The translations under genes were made by a program, and so were the position numbers. Source: Sciurus carolinensis (lineage: Eukaryota > Chordata > Mammalia > Rodentia > Sciuridae). Taken from it: a DNA stretch of 64,000 nt. Each line of letters starts with the position of its first letter. Positions within the stretch are counted from its first letter, which is position 1. Location: assembly GCF_902686445.1 (NCBI RefSeq), contig NC_062214.1:93290738-93354737 (forward strand), read 5' to 3'. The notes under the pieces were generated by a model. It worked only from the letters and a program-made list of their open reading frames with translations. It did not search any database and was not told the origin of the DNA. Of the stretch, positions 33,451 through 44,184 are shown in pieces.

Positions 33451-33577
33451 ATCCTGGGCCCTTCAGTTTTGTGAAAATTTGTGAGTTGCTCTGCTTATGA
33501 GGCAGCTTGGGCCCTGTGCTCACTGGGGCTGAGGCTGGGCAGATGTCATTCTATTTCCTAAATTTGAGCCCAGGGTT

Positions 33578-33598
33578 TTCAGTACCACGGACACAGCC
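33578..33598 (+). promoter_or_regulatory. RE1/NRSE-like site (REST binding)
   Basis: The left half TTCAGTACC (33578-33586) and right half GGACACAGCC (33589-33598), with the central AC, match 18 of 21 positions of the canonical RE1 (TTCAGCACC, AC, GGACAGCGCC), in the canonical spacing. REST/NRSF represses neuronal genes in non-neuronal cells through such sites. An alternative is a chance match within a heavily decayed ID SINE on the minus strand (GAGCCCAGGG just upstream), but the A-box side of an ID is not visible. Binding is inferred. Confidence 0.55.
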
Positions 33599-33792
33599 CT
33601 ATGGGCTCTTCTGTTAGAAGTACTATCTGTGCCCTGAGGGACTTTTGCCTTGTGAGCTTGGGTGATGCAAAGATAGGTCTTCTGAAATAGAATTTTCCAG
33701 CAGTCAGAGCAGACTCAGAGCCTCCCTTTCCACTTATATTCTGATGTCATTGCTTTTACCCTGTAAAAACTATCTTCTTGCTGAAAAGTTAA

Positions 33793-34025
33793 CAGGGTAG
33801 TTAAAACATAGGTTTTACAGTCAGGCAGATTTGGGTTCAAAACCCAACTTTGTTAGCTGTACAGCTGTGGGCAAGGTATTTAACCTCTCTGAGCTCAGTT
33901 TTCTCATCTAGAAAATGATGCAAATACCACCTCAGAGGGCTGTTGTGAGGAATAGATATTAGGCAGATAATTGAGACTCCAGTGCCTAGAGCTTAGTAAG
34001 TGCTCAAGGAACACTAGCTGGTAAC
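33793..34025 (+). repeat. MIR SINE, near full length
   Basis: One of the best MIR copies: GGTAGTTAAAACATAGGTTTTACAGTCAGGCAGATTTGGGTTCAAAACCC, AGCTGTACAGCTGTGGGCAAGG, CTCTCTGAGCTCAGTTTTCTCATCTAGAAAATG, GGGCTGTTGTGAGGAATAGA and the tail GTGCCTAGAGCTTAGTAAGTGCTCAAGGAAC. All blocks are in order. Confidence 0.93.
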
Positions 34026-34399
34026 TGTGGAACACATCCCGAGGAAAAGATGCACCACGGGAACATGCAGTAGAATGCCGAGTCTCACTGAGACCTGGGA
34101 AGGTGGAATCAGGCACAGGAGGCACCGAATGCATTTCAGATGTGAGTGCCTAATAATGACAAGTGCACTTATTAAAACATTTTGTTAGAGTTTGTCATGG
34201 GAAGTTTTCATCACAGTGATAGGCTGCTTCCCAAGAACCACGTGTGCATCATTAAGCCTGGATCACATTTTTTTTTTTGTTTAATATGCATATGTGCCCC
34301 CCCCTTCCTTTGCTTCCTCCCCTGCTTCTTGCCAGAGGCATTAACTGCCAGAGAGGGAAGAAACTTGTTTCCAGGACAGTGCTGACTCCCTGTTGCCAA
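34026..34399. other. Unique sequence
   Basis: No repeat or gene identified. Contains a T run (34,269-34,278) and a C run (34,297-34,304). Confidence 0.45.
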
Positions 34400-34720
34400 T
34401 AACAAGTTAAACCTGCTAATCCTTATTAAGAACCTTCCATGACCAGTGCCTTTGCTAAGAGCTGGAGGAGCAGACGTTAGTAAGAACCAGTCCTGTTATT
34501 AAAGAGCTTACTGTCTGCTGGGTGAGACTGGAGAACGCCCCCCCATGATAGAAGGCAGAATGTGAGTTGATTGCTTGGGGGCCGTGGGGAGTGACAAATT
34601 CTAACAGAAGACAGCAGGGCAGGCTGCCCAGAGGAGGCCTTTGGGCCAGGTCTGAGAGGAAAATATGGGACCTGCATTTCATGCTAGGAATGAGCACAAA
34701 CCACAGCACAAAGCTGAGAG
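34400..34720 (-). repeat. L2 LINE 3' region
   Basis: Antisense L2: CCAGTGCCTTTGCTAAGAGCTGG, TTATTAAAGAGCTTACTGTCTGCTGGGTGAGACTGG, GCTGCCCAGAGGAGGCCTTTGGGCCAGGTCTGAGAGG, and GGACCTGCATTTCATGCTAGGAATGAGC. Consistent order. Confidence 0.75.
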
Positions 34721-34802
34721 AGCAAGTAGATGCCTAGTAAATGGTGAGTCACCCTAGGAGATTAGAGTTGTCAAGTCTGTGAACAGCCATGAACAGAACG
34801 GA

Positions 34803-34930
34803 AGTGTTTCTCAAACCTCCTGCCGATAAAGGTCTCCCAGGGAGCTTGCTAAAAGCACAGTCTCAGCACTTCACCTATGGATTCAGACTCAGTGTGCATA
34901 ACCCAGTTCTAGAAAATGGACCTGAAAAGA
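34803..34930. mobile_element. MER5-like hAT fragment
   Basis: GTGTTTCTCAAACCTCC, CAGGGAGCTTGCTAAAAGCACAG, CTATGGATTCAGACTC and a decayed end match MER5-type elements. Confidence 0.6.
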
Positions 34931-35289
34931 GAGTTAGGATTGGTATAAGAAAAGCCTTGAATGTCATTCAGTGTTTTGCCTTCATTTCACATCAAATCCC
35001 AGAGCATCAGACAATATTTTTAACGAGCTATTTTTGTGTGGACCTGAAAGATTCACATTGCAAATGATGTTCAGGTGGTTCCAGGTCAGTGATTCCTTAG
35101 GAGAGGTGCAGGGCAGCTAGTGGTCCATGAAGGCTTGGATGGGATTCCTGAAACTATTTTAGGCATTTTGGAAATACTTATGCAAGTTGTGCATTTATCT
35201 TTCATAAGTTTTTAACTACTTGAATGAGTTTGTTCTTTAATTTGGAACTGCATGAACATTGTAGGGTGACATGGATAAGCTCAGAGGGC

Positions 35290-35505
35290 ACCATGCACGG
35301 ACTTTGGGAGGCAGACCTGATTTTTAGACTCCTTCCACCTGCTTCCAGCTCCAAAATATGGAACAAATTCTTTCTCCCGTGTGACCTTACTTCCCTGTAG
35401 ATAAAATGTGGGTACTGGTAGTGCACCCAGCTCATAGTCTGACGTGAGAATTACTTGAGAGAATCTAGGCACAGTGCTGGGTAGGAAGAAGATGTTCAGA
35501 AATGC
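35290..35505 (+). repeat. MIR SINE
   Basis: GGGAGGCAGACCTGATTTTTAGACTCC, ACAAATTCTTTCTCCCGTGTGACCTTACTTCC, GTAGATAAAATGTGGGTACTG, then GTGAGAATTACTTGAGAGAATCTAGGCACAGTGCTGG. The 3' half is clearer than the 5' half. Confidence 0.65.
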
Positions 35506-35510
35506 TGTTA

Positions 35511-36962
35511 AGCTGCCTCATTATAAAATGATATATGACTGCATGTAATTTTGTTTGGTAGTGATACTTAGGAAAAATAATAACAAAGGAAGTTTGAAGG
35601 TGAAAACTTGGAAAGGTTTTTCAAAGGACTTGCTTGGACCCAGCATATAAAGCAGAGAGCAAAGACTTTCCTTTACTTAGTCTCCCTGGTCTGGGATATG
35701 TGCGCCTTAGAGGACCCTCTGACTTAAGCTCTGCCTCTGGAGCATGATTTATCCTGGAAATGGTTCTAACAGAAAATAATAGAAAATTACTTGCCAGGAG
35801 AAGAATCAAATGAGAGTGTGTATTTACTTTGGGCGCTTTTCCCATTGCACTGGGTTATATTGCCAAGAAGTTAAAAATAGTGGTGATAAGCAGTGTGTGA
35901 ATTGGTCCCTCTTGGGGTGGTAGGGGTCAACCCAAAGAAGAATTGCTCCTCGGGGCCCCTGAGCAATCCACTGCATCTGCCTTGAACCCTGTGTGGAGAG
36001 CCCCTCTCGCAGCTTCTGTTGGCCGACTCCTGCCATCTGCATACATTGCCTGAGCGTCCCTCCTGTCTTATTAGTTCCTCAGACTTGTCTCAGAAGCCTA
36101 TGTTAAACCAACCAGTTTTAGATGGGCTCATGGTTTAAATATGCTATTTTTAACCACTAATTTATGTTTTCATGATACTCATGTAGCAGCTGGTCTTTGT
36201 GCCACCCTAAGAAGGGAATAATGAAATACATGGTATTTATATGGGTGGCTGTAGTATTTGTCATTTTGTATATGGATTGCTATTGTAGGAGGCATGTAAA
36301 ATTGCAAAGGGTATTTTTTTCTCTTAACGATAAGCCCCCAGTGTATTAAATATTCATCTGCTGTGGAAGAACACTATACCATCTTTTTGTCTCCTTCCTC
36401 CTTATTTTCTCATGGAAATATATTCAGATGTCTACAATATGTATTGTTCTCATAAAATGCTCCTCACCGCAACTGGTCCCCTGAGCAAAACTTAAAATCT
36501 TCATCAACAGCTGTTGCAAAATATGCTAATGTGCATGCCCTTCAGCCTATAGGGTCACATCTAAATAACACCAGCAGAGCACACTTGAGAGCTTGAACCC
36601 TGGCAAGCTGTGACTTGGAGCTGTGGGTGAGGAGTTGAGGATTGGTGGCCTGGGAAACCTCTACCCTTTTGAAGGAATCACCCTTGGCCCTGCCTCATTT
36701 CCAAAGGTGCTGTTCTGTGTCTCCTGTTGTGCCGCTTGGCTGACTTAAAGAGACTGAGAGGAGAGAAGCCTCTCTTCTAAATCTGTGACCAGTAAAGCTG
36801 AGGTCCCCACTGGGGCCACCTGGAGCAGCAGTGGAGTAAAGCAAGTCTGTACTGGGCAACTCTGTGGGAATCAAAAAGTGGGGAGAGTAGGTGGGAACTG
36901 GGAACAGTAATACTACACATCCGAGCAATTTTCTCTAGTGAATTTACTTCCACATGACCCTA
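35511..36962. other. Unique sequence with conserved-looking block
   Basis: No gene. The 36,090-36,560 segment (TGGTTTAAATATGCTATTTTTAACC, TAAATATTCATCTGCTG, CAGCTGTTGCAAAATATGCTAATG) is AT-rich, non-repetitive and has POU-like sites. Elsewhere ORFs are below 80 codons. Confidence 0.4.
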
Positions 36963-37136
36963 GAACTGTGCTTGTCAAAGCATGGGCCTGGGCCAGCAGC
37001 ATGGGCATCACCTGGGTACTTCTTGAAATGCACATGCGGACCTCCTGAGCTCTATGGGGGTGGGGGTTGAGCCAACTGATGTATCAGGTCCTCCAGGTGA
37101 CTCTGGGGCATACTCAGGAGTGAGAGCCACTGCCCT
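36963..37136. mobile_element. MER5A hAT transposon
   Basis: ACTGTGCTTGTCAAAGCATGGGCCTGGGCCAGCAGCATGGGCATCACCTGGGTACTTCTTGAAATGCACATG-type order is followed by ATGGGGGTGGGGGTTGAGCCAACTGATGTATCAGGTCCTCCAGGTGACTCTGGGGCA and GAGAGCCACTGC. This is close to the full element; given here by its key blocks. Confidence 0.85.
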
Positions 37137-37364
37137 GGGAGTGCTTACCCTGCTCACTGGGCTCTCCTGTTCCTAGCACAATCACAAGGACATGATCACT
37201 CATCTCCTGTGTGCCTATGGATGGGTACAGGATTTTAGAGGACACTAGGAAAGCATAAACCTGCTTTTGGCTCTGATATAGCAGGGCAGGCCTGGGATAA
37301 CCCTGATGATCTGTATGTATGTAAGCTGGCCTATCACCAAGCCCTGGTCCCTGGAAAGAGGACA

Positions 37365-37540
37365 ATCATTTGAGTCAGACAAAAAAGATCTGCTGGTCAC
37401 TAGCCAAATAACCTAAACATATTGTGTAATCCAAGGCTCACCGTCTTCACCTATAAATAGGACTGTCATTCCACCACATAGGACTATTATCAGGGATCAA
37501 AGAACTGGTACCTTGTGGGCACCCAATGAATGTTTGGAAA
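37365..37540 (+). repeat. MIR SINE
   Basis: ATTTGAGTCAGACAAAAAAG, GCTGGTCACTAGCCAAATAACC, TCACCGTCTTCACCTATAAATAGG, ACTATTATCAGGGATCAAAG and GGGCACCCAATGAATG. Diverged, but in order. Confidence 0.75.
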
Positions 37541-37759
37541 ATGAAGGGGGAAGATCTGAAACTATTACAGGATGTCTCTACCCATCATCCGGCTCCTATG
37601 TTGCTGCCTTTCACTTCCATTAAAATTTGAACCCAATGGCCCTGTTTTACCTCAGAAAGCATTAACCACTTCTCTTGATGCCACTTAATGCTAGTGTAAG
37701 GACCTAACCATAGAGATTAACGTATTTGGGGCACTTAGCACACTCAGGACTACATATAC

Positions 37760-38240
37760 ATTCTGTGTGATAGGCAAAAGAGTGGCCCCCAAAAGATGTC
37801 CACATCCTAATCCCCAGGACACAAGGAGATGCTCCCTTGTGTGGAAAGAGACTGCCCATGTGATTAAGTGAGGATCTGAGATGGGGAGATGATCTCGCCT
37901 CAGCTGGGTGATCCCAGTGTCCTCACAAGGCTTCTAAGTGGGAGGCAGGACAGTTCAAATAAAAGAAGGGGATTTGATGGCAAAGGCCGAGGAGATAAGG
38001 AGAGAAATAGGCAGATGCCGTGCTGTTGACTTTGAAGATGGAAGAAAGACCTCTAGAAAATGCAAGAGGCAAGAAAACAGATTTTCCCCTAGAACCCCCA
38101 GAAGGAATGCTAAGCTGCCAGCGTCCTGACGGGAAGACCACTGACCTGGAGAATGGTAAAATGATAAGTTCGTTGTCAATTCAAGCCACCAAGATTGTGT
38201 TAATTTGTTACAGCAGCAGCAAGGAACTCAAATACAAAGT
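37760..38240 (+). repeat. MLT1-like MaLR solitary LTR
   Basis: Blocks in MLT1 order: GTGTGATAGGCAAAAGAGTGGCCCCC, GATGTCCACATCCTAATCCCCAGGAC, GTGATTAAGTGAGGATCTGAGATGGGGAGAT, TGGGTGATCCCAGTGTCCTCACAAG, GAAGATGGAAGAAAGACC, AGCCACCAAGATTGTG and the end TTTGTTACAGCAGCAGCAAGGAACTCAAATAC. No internal ERV sequence lies beside it. Confidence 0.85.
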
Positions 38241-38244
38241 CATA

Positions 38245-38400
38245 CTGCTATACCCATTTGACAGATGAGAAAAGGGAAAGAGAAAGGCAGAGCAAGTCAC
38301 CTTGGGGTCACACAGCTTGGAAGTTGTGCTGCAGGGAATCACACCCACATGGGATTTCGCTGCTCACACTTAGAATCATCACTTTAAGCACTGCCCCACC
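38245..38400 (-). repeat. MIR SINE fragment
   Basis: Antisense MIR: CATTTGACAGATGAGAAAAGGG, AGAGCAAGTCACCTTGGGGTCACACAGC, then a decayed head. It begins at the edge of the MLT1 LTR. Confidence 0.7.
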
Positions 38401-39253
38401 AGGGGAAGGTGTCCTGAATCCTAGAGCTGTTTTCTGTGCTGTCTTTTCAATTTTACCAGCCTGGCAGAGTTGGCCAAAAAGTCCACCCGGGAATTCTGCT
38501 CAGCCAATATCGGAACTCGGTGATGAAGTCGGATCGATTTTCCTCCTAGGTGTTGTGTACCATCAGCGTGTGCTGTTTTTCTTTTCTGAAGCAGTTTGTA
38601 AGGAAGACAGGTGCCAAGGGTGTTGTTGAAGGAAAAACAGAAGGTGGTTTCAGCATGCAGTACACAGCAGGCAGGCTCAAGTGGCCCTGTCCCCCTGAAG
38701 CTGCAGTGTTCATTCTCGCGGGAGGAAAGGGTGAGGGACTAGCACAGAAGACTGAGAGCAGACGCTGCTCTTCCCTTCTCTAGCAAGGCTGTCATCAGCC
38801 ATCTGAGCTGAGGAGCCTGGAGAAGGAGAGCCAGAACTGGCCGCCAGGAGAGGAGCTACAGGGGAGGATGCCAGGCATAGAGGCATCGTCAGGACCCCAA
38901 AGAGCCAAGCTGCAGATTGAATGTTTTTGAACATCAAAGTCAAGCCAGTGCCCCAAAGAAGCCAGACTTTCTTTGAAGCTGTATATAGTGGGGATGGTGC
39001 TGGTTAAGTCTCAGGGAAGCCTGATGCTGAGTTCAGTTCAACAGATGCCTAGGGTGCCAACACCTGCAGGGTTACTGGGGAGCGTGTGCTAGGGGCTGGG
39101 GGTGGGCATGGGATAAGCCAGGCTCAGCCCTGCCTTCAAGGGCCTTCTCATGCCCAGCCAGGAAGAATACAGCAGTTTTGTGAATTCCTATAATATGAGA
39201 TCCAGCAGGGTAAAGCCACAAGGAGGCACAGAATCCTGGGGGTTAGGAGAAGA
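38401..39253. other. Unique sequence
   Basis: No gene. A 123-codon ORF (38258-38629) overlaps the MIR and is not recognised. No repeat assigned. Confidence 0.45.
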
Positions 39254-39268
39254 AAGAAATCACATGGG

Positions 39269-39371
39269 CTATGGGGGTAGCTTAGCTCAGTGGTAGAAAG
39301 ATGTATAGGATACTTGCCTAGCATGCCCAAGGTCCTGGATTCAAACTGCTGCACCACCAAAAAAAAGGAAA
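39269..39371 (+). repeat. ID-type SINE with target-site duplication
   Basis: A box TTAGCTCAGTGGTAGAAAG, CTTGCCTAGCATGCCCAAGG, B box region CTGGATTCAAACTGC and an A-rich tail. It is bracketed by a 15-bp direct repeat with one mismatch, AAAGAAATCACATGG (39254-39268) and AAAGAAATCACGTGG (39372-39386). The duplication gives firm ends. Confidence 0.92.
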
Positions 39372-39399
39372 AAAGAAATCACGTGGATTCACTGGCAAC

Positions 39400-39632
39400 A
39401 AAATGAATAGTTATTGAGAGGTCACTCTCTGCAGACTCCAAACTAGACACAGTCACATAAATTATCTCTTTAGGCTGTCAGAGGTTTTGGGAGATCAATA
39501 TTACACTCTTCTATAGATTGAGGCTCTGAGAGGTTAAATAACTTGCCCAAACACAGCTAGTTCCTCCCAGAACTAGGACTGAGTCTCTGTGTTTTGATTT
39601 CAAGCCCAGTGTACTTTCCACCACACTGAGCG
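39400..39632 (-). repeat. MIR SINE
   Basis: Antisense MIR: CCAAACTAGACACAGTCACATAAATTATCTCTT, TTCTATAGATTGAGGCTCTGAGAGGTTAAATAACTTGCCCAAACACAGCTAG, then AACTAGGACTGAGTCTCTGTG and CCCAGTGTACTTTCCACCACACTG. Confidence 0.88.
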
Positions 39633-41234
39633 GATTCCTGGGGGAAATCATAAAACGCCTCATGTGTTATTTAATGGCATGGAAAGACGTTCAAGAGATA
39701 CAGCTAAGTGGATAAGGAAGGTTATGTGATCCAACTCTTATTACATATACACACTTATTTATCCTAGAAATATTAAGATCAATGTATTTTCTCCCTTTGT
39801 GCTATCAGGTAACTACCTCTGAGTGTTAAAGCTGGGGGTGTTTTAAAATTCTTTTAACAAATCTATATTTTACAAGTTTTCTACAGGAAACAACACTTAA
39901 CATATTCATGAATACTAATAGAATTCTGCACTTTTAAAACTCCTTTGGTGGAGTTTTGTCTGAACAACCATTTCAGAGTATTTTAGAGGTGCCTGAAAGG
40001 GGTGGGGGGCATAAGGGGATGTCTAGAAATCTCAGATGAACAAAAGCAAATGTATAGAAGCAGAAAGTGTTATAATTAGTTTTGTATCTGTATATGCAGG
40101 GGACACAATTTTAAGTGCCACTGTAACAGGAGGACCATGTAGGAGAGGAAGGCATTGGGGGTGAGTGTCGATAGCTGGGTTGGTGTTATCTTGGAGGGCC
40201 CTGATGCTAGGTTAAAGATTTTATGCCGAGTTCCATAGATTATGAAGGACCTAAACCAGAGGGGGTGGCCCTGGAGATGCTGTATTAAAGGTAATCTCTT
40301 CAGTACCCTCAGTAATTAAGTGAGGTCTGTGTTTAATTGGTTGCTTTTTCAGTATGGAAGCATAAGGGCAGTGCCCTTTTCCCTGCCTAGAAGGGCCTGG
40401 ATTGTGGCACACTATCACCACCTAGTGGTCCCATGGCCAAATTGTAGGGCTAAAAAGTTCAGTCAAGGCCCTGGTTGTAGGATAATCACTCCAACACAGC
40501 CAAAAATCCTAGTTAGTTGTCAAATTATCTGCATAACCCTAAAGCTGTACAAGTTTATTAGTATCTGGATAAAGAGTCTGAATGACTCTAAAGTTGGGGA
40601 CATAGCTTGTTTGAGTAACCCAAAATTGTTCAATCCCAGCAGATAGAGAAAAACCATTTTTATTTCCAGGCATATACAAATCTCCAGGTCCAGCAGGAGG
40701 TTGAGAAGACTCACTAGGTTTAAGACAAATTGAAGGGAAAAAGTCTTTCTTATTAATTCCTAGCAGGTTGACATTTAGAAGACTTAACTGTTGAGTATCA
40801 GGCAAGTAGTGATTTTTACAGAAGCTCTTATTTCAACTGATTCCCTGGCCTGATGAGATGTCATTACAAGAACTGGATTTTGGACGGAAGTGTTGGCGTG
40901 CTGCTGATTCTGTGATTTTTGTCACCTCATCTGATTCGAGACACCTTTTGGCAACTATACTCTCTTCTTTATCATCCTCTGTTGTAATTCCAGGGATGCC
41001 TGGTCTTGTGGTGAGCAGAGCTGGGCTCAGAGATCTTCATGTCAGTGAGGAGGTTGTGGAGACAAGGACAGAGATGGTCATGGAGATGTAAATGAGAGAA
41101 AGAGTCCACTACCGTGTTGGCCACAGGCAGGCCAAGTAGCCATGGGCAGCACAGGAAACATCTGTTCTGCCTCACTCGCTGTCATCTGTGGTGGGATGAG
41201 CACAGCTAGCAGTCCTGAGGGCAGGGTCCTACCC
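39633..41234. other. Mixed: L2-like piece and unassigned sequence
   Basis: 40,110-40,290 weakly matches antisense L2 (GGGCCCTGATGCTAGGTTAAAGATTTTATG). From about 40,320 to 40,850 the family is not recognised; the minus strand has a stop-free frame of about 98 codons (from about 40832 down to 40539) containing DFFPSICLKPSESSQPP, which could be a decayed retroelement or chance. A CTCF-like core is at 40417-40428. Confidence 0.4.
40417..40428 (-). promoter_or_regulatory. CTCF-like core motif
   Basis: ACCACCTAGTGG matches 11 of 12 positions of the reverse-read CTCF core GCCMYCTRSTGG. It faces the same way as the one at 17434-17445. Binding is inferred only. Confidence 0.35.
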
Positions 41235-41330
41235 ATGACTCTGCCTCTAACTAACTCTGTGACTTTGGGTAAAATGATCTCTCTAAGGTTACATGATCCT
41301 TTGCTGTAAAGCTTGGTTTTACATTTGCCC
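41235..41330 (+). repeat. MIR SINE core fragment
   Basis: CCATGACTCTGCCTCTAACTAACTCTGTGACTTTGGGTAAAATGATCTCTCTAAGG follows the MIR core; seen as blocks GACTCTGCCTCTAACTAACT and CTGTGACTTTGGGTAA. The head and tail are lost. Confidence 0.7.
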
Positions 41331-41449
41331 TCTCTTTGCTATCATGTTGCTGTGATATTAAAACAAAAAGCACTAAGTGAATATAAGACAGTGTAGTAGT
41401 TATCAGAGGATGTGCAACTTCTTTGGAAAAGTCCAAATGCTACATTAGG

Positions 41450-41540
41450 CATTCTTCTTATTCTCCTTCTTCTTTTCTTCTGCTCTCCCTCCCATTCCTG
41501 TTCCTGTTCTGTGTCTCCTATTCTTATTCCTGTTCCTGTC
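41450..41540. repeat. Pyrimidine-rich low-complexity tract
   Basis: C/T-rich strand with imperfect CCTGTTC and TTCTTC units. A T-rich polypurine/polypyrimidine tract that may form non-B DNA. The opposite-strand ORF (41445-41684) is a by-product of it. Confidence 0.7.
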
Positions 41541-41889
41541 CCTGAGCTCCTCTCTGCTCAGATTTAGAGACTGACCTGGGGGATTATTCTGGCATCCCAA
41601 GTGTCTTTCCAGTTCTTGGGCATGGAGTAGGTATTCTGCAGAAACTTGGTTTAATAGGTCCTGAAATCTGTTGGTGTGATTCATGTCTCCTCACCAAGGT
41701 TCTCAGTAACCTCTTAAGGAAACAGTTCTCTGAAAGCTTCAGGCTTAAGCAGCAGTCTTTATGTTTGTGATGTTTCTCCTCAGTGTATCAGGATATCCTC
41801 CCTTGGTTCCACTCTTTAGTGATCCCTACACAGAGGAGTATGAGAACTTGCATCTGATGGCAGCCCAGCATGCCCCCTGGGTGAAGGTT
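41541..41889. other. Unique sequence
   Basis: No repeat or gene seen. Confidence 0.4.
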
Positions 41890-42050
41890 TCAGAGTCCAA
41901 CCTTCAGCTGGCATCAGGCTTTTGCCTCTTAGGATTGTGTGACCTTGGACAAGTTCCTTAACCTTCCCAACTTCACATTATTCATCTGTGACCCGAAAAA
42001 TCTGTAAACCACAGAGTAGTTGTGGGGATTCAATAAGATGACTAAAAATG
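41890..42050 (+). repeat. MIR SINE
   Basis: TCAGAGTCCAACCTTCAGCTGGCATC, GGATTGTGTGACCTTGGACAAGTTCCTTAACC, ACATTATTCATCTGTGACCC and AGTAGTTGTGGGGATTCAATAAGATGA, in MIR order. Confidence 0.85.
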
Positions 42051-42896
42051 CCTGTTTTAAAGGGTAGATATTAACTTTCATAGCTTAACAAAGTGTTTAA
42101 GTTTAATATTTCCACCTGTCCTAGACTATTAAGAATGGTTTGGAGATTTTCAGCTTCAGGTTGAAGATGGGATGCTGTGTTCCTTCTTTCATTACAGAGT
42201 TCCTTTCCTCCAGTTTCATTCTTGCTTCCTCTCTAACATGATCTGCAGAACCCCAGGGTTCTCCAGGGTGGGGGGATGGTGGGACCTCTGCCTCTGATCT
42301 ATTTTACACATTGGCATTTGGAATGGGACTTATTTTCCATAGAAAATAAATTTTGAAAACTACTGGCTTTGGTCTAGGATAAAGACACTGGATCAAAAAT
42401 GGTAATTAGATAAAGAAGTAGACTTTGGTGGGGTGTAGTAGCTATAATATCACAGAAATTCTGTGGGAATACAGAGGGGAGTTGGATACACACAACCACT
42501 CTTGGACTGTGAACTCGATGGGTCTGTCATTCCCACAAGAAGGAAACTCCATGGATGACAGTGTGCATTGCATCCCTAATCAATTTTTCAATCGATGGCA
42601 CGTTCCTAGTTAAAAACTGGTAGCAAGTTGACTGTAACACCCGGCACCTGGTGTGGTGTTGACGCAGAAGCTACTCCCTAGTCTGAAGCAGCAGGAAGGT
42701 GGAGAGAATGAAACTGTCTAGAGCACACAAATGCTATGTCTCAGTTACAACAGTTTCTTCTTTGGGGTTTGAGAGGAAGGTCTGGGGAGAGGAGCAGGAT
42801 GCCCACTCCTTATAGGAGCTGCAGCAGGTGCAAAGGACATCAAGAGTGGGGTTGGAGGTGCAGTGCAGGGGGACTGGGGAAAAAGCTTTGAAAAGC
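42051..42896. other. Unique sequence
   Basis: No gene or repeat family identified. ORFs below 70 codons. Confidence 0.45.
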
Positions 42897-43090
42897 TGGG
42901 GCAGGTGCAGTGGCACACAACTGTAATCCCAGTGACTTGGGAGGCTGAGGAAGGAGAAAGGCTCAAGTTTGAGGGCAGCTTCAGCAACTTAGCAAGAGCC
43001 TGTCTGAAAATAAAAATAACAGTGAAAAAAGACTGGGGATGTAGCTTAGTAGTAGAGCACCCCCGAGTTGGATCCCTGTAAAAAAAAAAT
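42897..43090 (+). repeat. B1-dID dimeric SINE (squirrel-type)
   Basis: B1 half: GCAGGTGCAGTGGCACACAAC, TGTAATCCCAGTGACTTGGGAGGCTGAGG, CAAGAGCCTGTCTG, an A-rich linker, then the ID half: GACTGGGGATGTAGCTTAGTAGTAGAGCACCCC, GAGTTGGATCCCTG, and an A tail. The same composite as at 124-330, in the opposite orientation. Together the two copies establish the rodent lineage. Confidence 0.92.
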
Positions 43091-43117
43091 ATATATATAT
43101 ATATGTATATATATATA
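43089..43117. repeat. (AT)n microsatellite at a SINE tail
   Basis: About 13 AT/GT units grown from the A tail of the B1-dID, a common origin of microsatellites. Confidence 0.9.
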
Positions 43118-44184
43118 ATTTTTTTTCCTCAGCTGTACATAAACAACATGGCATTCTCTGTGTTAATTGACATAAAACCATTGCACATATTCATAGGGTA
43201 CAATGTAAAATTTCAACACATGTATGTAAGGAACAGTCTGGTATTCTTTGGTATTCAGGGGCATTTAGAATTTTGTGGTATTCTTGGAAAGTGCTCTATA
43301 ATTACTTGGAACAGTTGTATGTCATTGTGATACTTCTGTATCTCTTAATTTTCCAAACATCAGCCTTTCAGCTTCCAGATTTCATTAGCCTTTAACAGGA
43401 ACCCTCTATATAATCTGCAGATCTGGTACAGAAAGAAGTGTTAATTTAGGCCTTACTGATTCAGAATGTGTGATAACTATGTAAGAGATGGAGGGAAATG
43501 TAACTAGTACTGCTGAAGAGGAAAAGGCTTGCCAGAGCAGGTTCACACATGCTCACAGGATCTACCTAACAATGACAAAAGTGAGTAGGTATTTCAGAGC
43601 ACACAAAGTGATATTCTAATTGCAACCCCTTCTTGCCTTTTCGTTGAAGCAGGACCTCCATTAAGTACTGGTTGAATTATTTAGGTTTGTATGACTCTGC
43701 TTGTTCTGGAATAATGATATGACACCTGATTGTTCTAGAAAAGCAAGCTTTTTCATTTTTAAAATTATTCTGCCCCTCCACTCCCAGTCTCCTCACTTGG
43801 TTTCAAGTCCTGGGTTCACCACACAGGAATGTGATCAGCTGCACAGCACTTGCTGTTGCTGTTGACTTTTGGGTTTGCAGATGGCAGGACGACAATAGAA
43901 GAGGGAAGGAGCTCTAAGGTTCTAATGAAACCTTTCCCGCAAAGTCAGGAAAGCTGCTTGTTGCTACATAATTATGAATATGACCTCCACATATTTTGAT
44001 GTGAGAAAGGTCATGGCACCACCTGGGCTGGCAGACTGGCTGTTCCATGGATGCAGACACCTACACTAACTAGAGGATGAACTCTCCTCTAGTATGTGCT
44101 TTGGGTTTGGGTTGGTTTGGGGTTGCATACATATTTAAGCTGCCAAGCAATTTATTGAGCCAGCCTCAGTAATTTGATTGATTT
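43118..44184. other. Unique sequence
   Basis: No gene. Opens with a short T run and AT-rich sequence; no further repeat family assigned. Confidence 0.45.

Noticed and set aside
38393..38406. CCCCACCAGGGGAAG resembling a CTCF core
   Set aside because: Only about 10 of 12 core positions match and the invariant GGC end is missing.
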